Source of the DNA: Lachnospiraceae bacterium
Lineage (GTDB): Bacteria > Bacillota_A > Clostridia > Lachnospirales > Lachnospiraceae
Length of the DNA: 13,333 bases
Direction of reading: 5' to 3'
Assembly: GCA_024684065.1 (NCBI GenBank)
Contig: JAIKXO010000053.1
Coordinates: 1-13,333, forward strand
The stretch's first letter is position 1, and each line of letters begins with the position of its first letter. The position numbers and the translations under genes are program-made. Shown piece after piece: positions 11,890 through 13,333 of the stretch. The notes under the pieces were generated by a model, which worked only from the letters and a program-made list of their open reading frames with translations, was not told the origin of the DNA and ran no database searches.

Positions 11890-13333
11890 GATAATAATTT
11901 GTCATAAGCAGGATTATTCCAAATATTGAGAAATATATACCCGGAAAGAACCCTTCAGGTATATATTTCATCTCTATATGATGTTCATTTCCGCTTTCTT
12001 CTATATTGGAAGAGGCTTCTGCTCCTGAAATATCCTCTGAAGTTTTATAGTCTCCCGACTTTCCTACAGGGATCGCAAGCAGGGTGTCAAGCACCTTTTC
12101 CGGTTCTACTCTTTCACCGTCAAGTTCTAGCTGCCAGCCTTTGTCATACGGTATGGAAAGGATTATATAAGAGTGGTCCGGAGCTTTTATATCAAAGCTG
12201 ATCCTTGAACTTTCTGGTATTTTTATTTCAGCAGGTCTGTGATCCTTAAACACACTTTCGTACCATTCCCCGATCGCTTCCGAATTCTCATAATAAAAGC
12301 ATTCTTCCGTTACGGAAAACTTCTCTCCCAGACGGCTTAAAACGACCGTAAGCTCTGTTCCCGGGTCATAGAGCCCTGCATTATATACATTCCAGTTTGT
12401 ATCGGTAAAGTAGGGGCCTCTGTCTTCACCGTTTACGAATATCCGGATGCTGTTCGAGTCTTCGGTATCAAAATAGTAATATAAAGGCAGGCGGTCGGAG
12501 ATATGTATGGTATAACGGATCTCATCTTCTGTATCCGTCCTGTCATAGAGAGCAGGAATATACAGGGTTTCCTCTTTTCCGCTTAATACGGAAGCGATAT
12601 CGTTTTGCGTTTCAAAGATATCGTTTTCCTCAATATCAAGCTCCCTCATCCTTCTGTCGGATGAAAAAGCAAATGGCAACGAAAAGGGATTGTAGTAAAT
12701 ATAATAATTACCGGTTTTCTGAAAAGGAGTATAGGGCTTATAGCTTTCGTCAAATCTGGAAATATAATATTTTACCCCCAGCAGACAGTCGGCAAAGGCA
12801 GTGCTTCCCTGGCCGTAAAAGGCATAGATCCCGGTATCCCGGAAACCCATCCTCTGCATAAAATGCTTGACCTCGTCTTTTTCGCAGGAGCTGTAATGAG
12901 AAAGGCCGATATAATCAAGCAGCATCGGATCGTTAGGTGAACGGGAAAAATCCTTTTCAATGCGGTAAATTCCCTTATCATAGGCTTTTATACAGTCAAC
13001 CGGCTCTTTGATCGTTTTATATTCATCATAAAACTCCGACAGAAGAGGAAGGTTGTCAGGACTTTTATCGGCATTATATGCAAGATAAGAGGTTACAGAG
13101 CTGTAAGCGAGCTCAAGGAATGTAACCGCAAAACACAGTATTCCGGCATAGCAGGTGTATTTCCTTTTTCTCCCAGGGAATGCCAAAAGCAAGATCAGAA
13201 GAAGGATAAATAGGTTTACCGACATTCTTTTAAAGCTCATGTAGGGATTATGCAAAAGGAACAGAAGGAACAAAGCCGTGATCACAAACCCCGCCGGCAG
13301 CAGAATACGCAGTCTGTTTCCTTCATCATTGTT
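11861..13333 (-). CDS. YfhO-family membrane protein, C-terminal 490 residues (gene continues past the right edge)
   Basis: The minus-strand frame is open from the right edge to TGA at 11861-11863. The GTG at 13285 lies inside this frame without a ribosome binding site and is not the real start, since open coding sequence continues upstream. Visible parts: two or three membrane helices near the cut end, a long extracytoplasmic region, the family-typical ILSIPYDKGWQLELDGERVE, a YIPEGFFPG segment, and a final membrane helix (IYFSIFGIILLMTNYYL). Full YfhO proteins are about 850 residues, so roughly half is present. Characterised relatives in Bacillus and Listeria act with a CsbB-type enzyme and GtcA to add sugars to lipoteichoic acid on the outer face. 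Odd point: about 26 Ser/Glu/Gly-rich residues (11984-12061) sit just before the YIPEGFF block and look inserted. Confidence 0.82.
   Translation of the reverse strand, partial: NNDEGNRLRILLPAGFVITALFLLFLLHNPYMSFKRMSVNLFILLLILLLAFPGRKRKYTCYAGILCFAVTFLELAYSSVTSYLAYNADKSPDNLPLLSEFYDEYKTIKEPVDCIKAYDKGIYRIEKDFSRSPNDPMLLDYIGLSHYSSCEKDEVKHFMQRMGFRDTGIYAFYGQGSTAFADCLLGVKYYISRFDESYKPYTPFQKTGNYYIYYNPFSLPFAFSSDRRMRELDIEENDIFETQNDIASVLSGKEETLYIPALYDRTDTEDEIRYTIHISDRLPLYYYFDTEDSNSIRIFVNGEDRGPYFTDTNWNVYNAGLYDPGTELTVVLSRLGEKFSVTEECFYYENSEAIGEWYESVFKDHRPAEIKIPESSRISFDIKAPDHSYIILSIPYDKGWQLELDGERVEPEKVLDTLLAIPVGKSGDYKTSEDISGAEASSNIEESGNEHHIEMKYIPEGFFPGIYFSIFGIILLMTNYYLTRRCNGHP

Noticed and set aside
1..13333. 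CRISPR array, tRNA, rRNA, or transposase/integrase gene
   Set aside because: No regularly spaced direct repeats, no cloverleaf or rRNA-like sequence and no recombinase motifs were seen on either strand.

Overview
The window looks like chromosomal DNA of a low-to-moderate GC Firmicute, most likely a Lachnospiraceae/Clostridia member. This rests on strong AGGAGG-type ribosome binding sites, sigma-A type promoters, and the gene families present: GtrII-type and YfhO-type membrane glycosyltransferases, Dlt-like MBOAT/SGNH pairs, and a GGGtGRT protein with its NifU-like partner. No rRNA, tRNA, CRISPR array or transposase gene is visible. The assignment comes from reading the sequence, not from a database search.

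Layout. At 1-159 (+) is the C-terminus of a PLP-dependent group IV (LysA-like) decarboxylase. At 182-2856 (-) is a first MBOAT plus SGNH pair, separated by a 160-bp palindrome-rich, MITE-like element (1251-1410) that abuts the MBOAT stop codon. At 2857-3050 is a divergent promoter region, followed by a small DltC-like acyl carrier protein at 3051-3272 (+). A second operon at 3278-7321 (-) reads GtrII-type glycosyltransferase, MBOAT, SGNH protein. At 7322-7639 is an intergenic stretch with a Rho-independent terminator. At 7640-9370 (-) is a self-contained pair, NifU-like scaffold then GGGtGRT protein, with its own promoter and terminator. At 9462-11129 (-) is a second, more AT-rich GtrII-type protein. 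At 11130-11889 are back-to-back promoters, a small putative membrane peptide gene and a decayed membrane protein gene on +. From 11861 to the right edge (-) is the C-terminal half of a YfhO-family protein.

How it fits together. Apart from the NifU-like/GGGtGRT pair, the genes point to decoration of a cell-envelope glycopolymer (teichoic acid, lipoteichoic acid or capsule-like). GtrII and YfhO proteins are polyprenyl-phosphate-sugar-dependent GT-C enzymes acting on the outer face of the membrane. MBOAT/SGNH pairs move an acyl or aminoacyl group across the membrane onto the polymer, as in DltB/DltD, PatA/PatB and AlgI/AlgX. The carrier protein is the expected donor in a Dlt-type scheme. The unusual points are two divergent MBOAT/SGNH pairs around one carrier, and the nearby PLP decarboxylase fragment. 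Together they suggest a Dlt-like pathway whose transferred group may be something other than plain D-alanine. That last step is inference; no adenylating (DltA-like) enzyme lies in the window.
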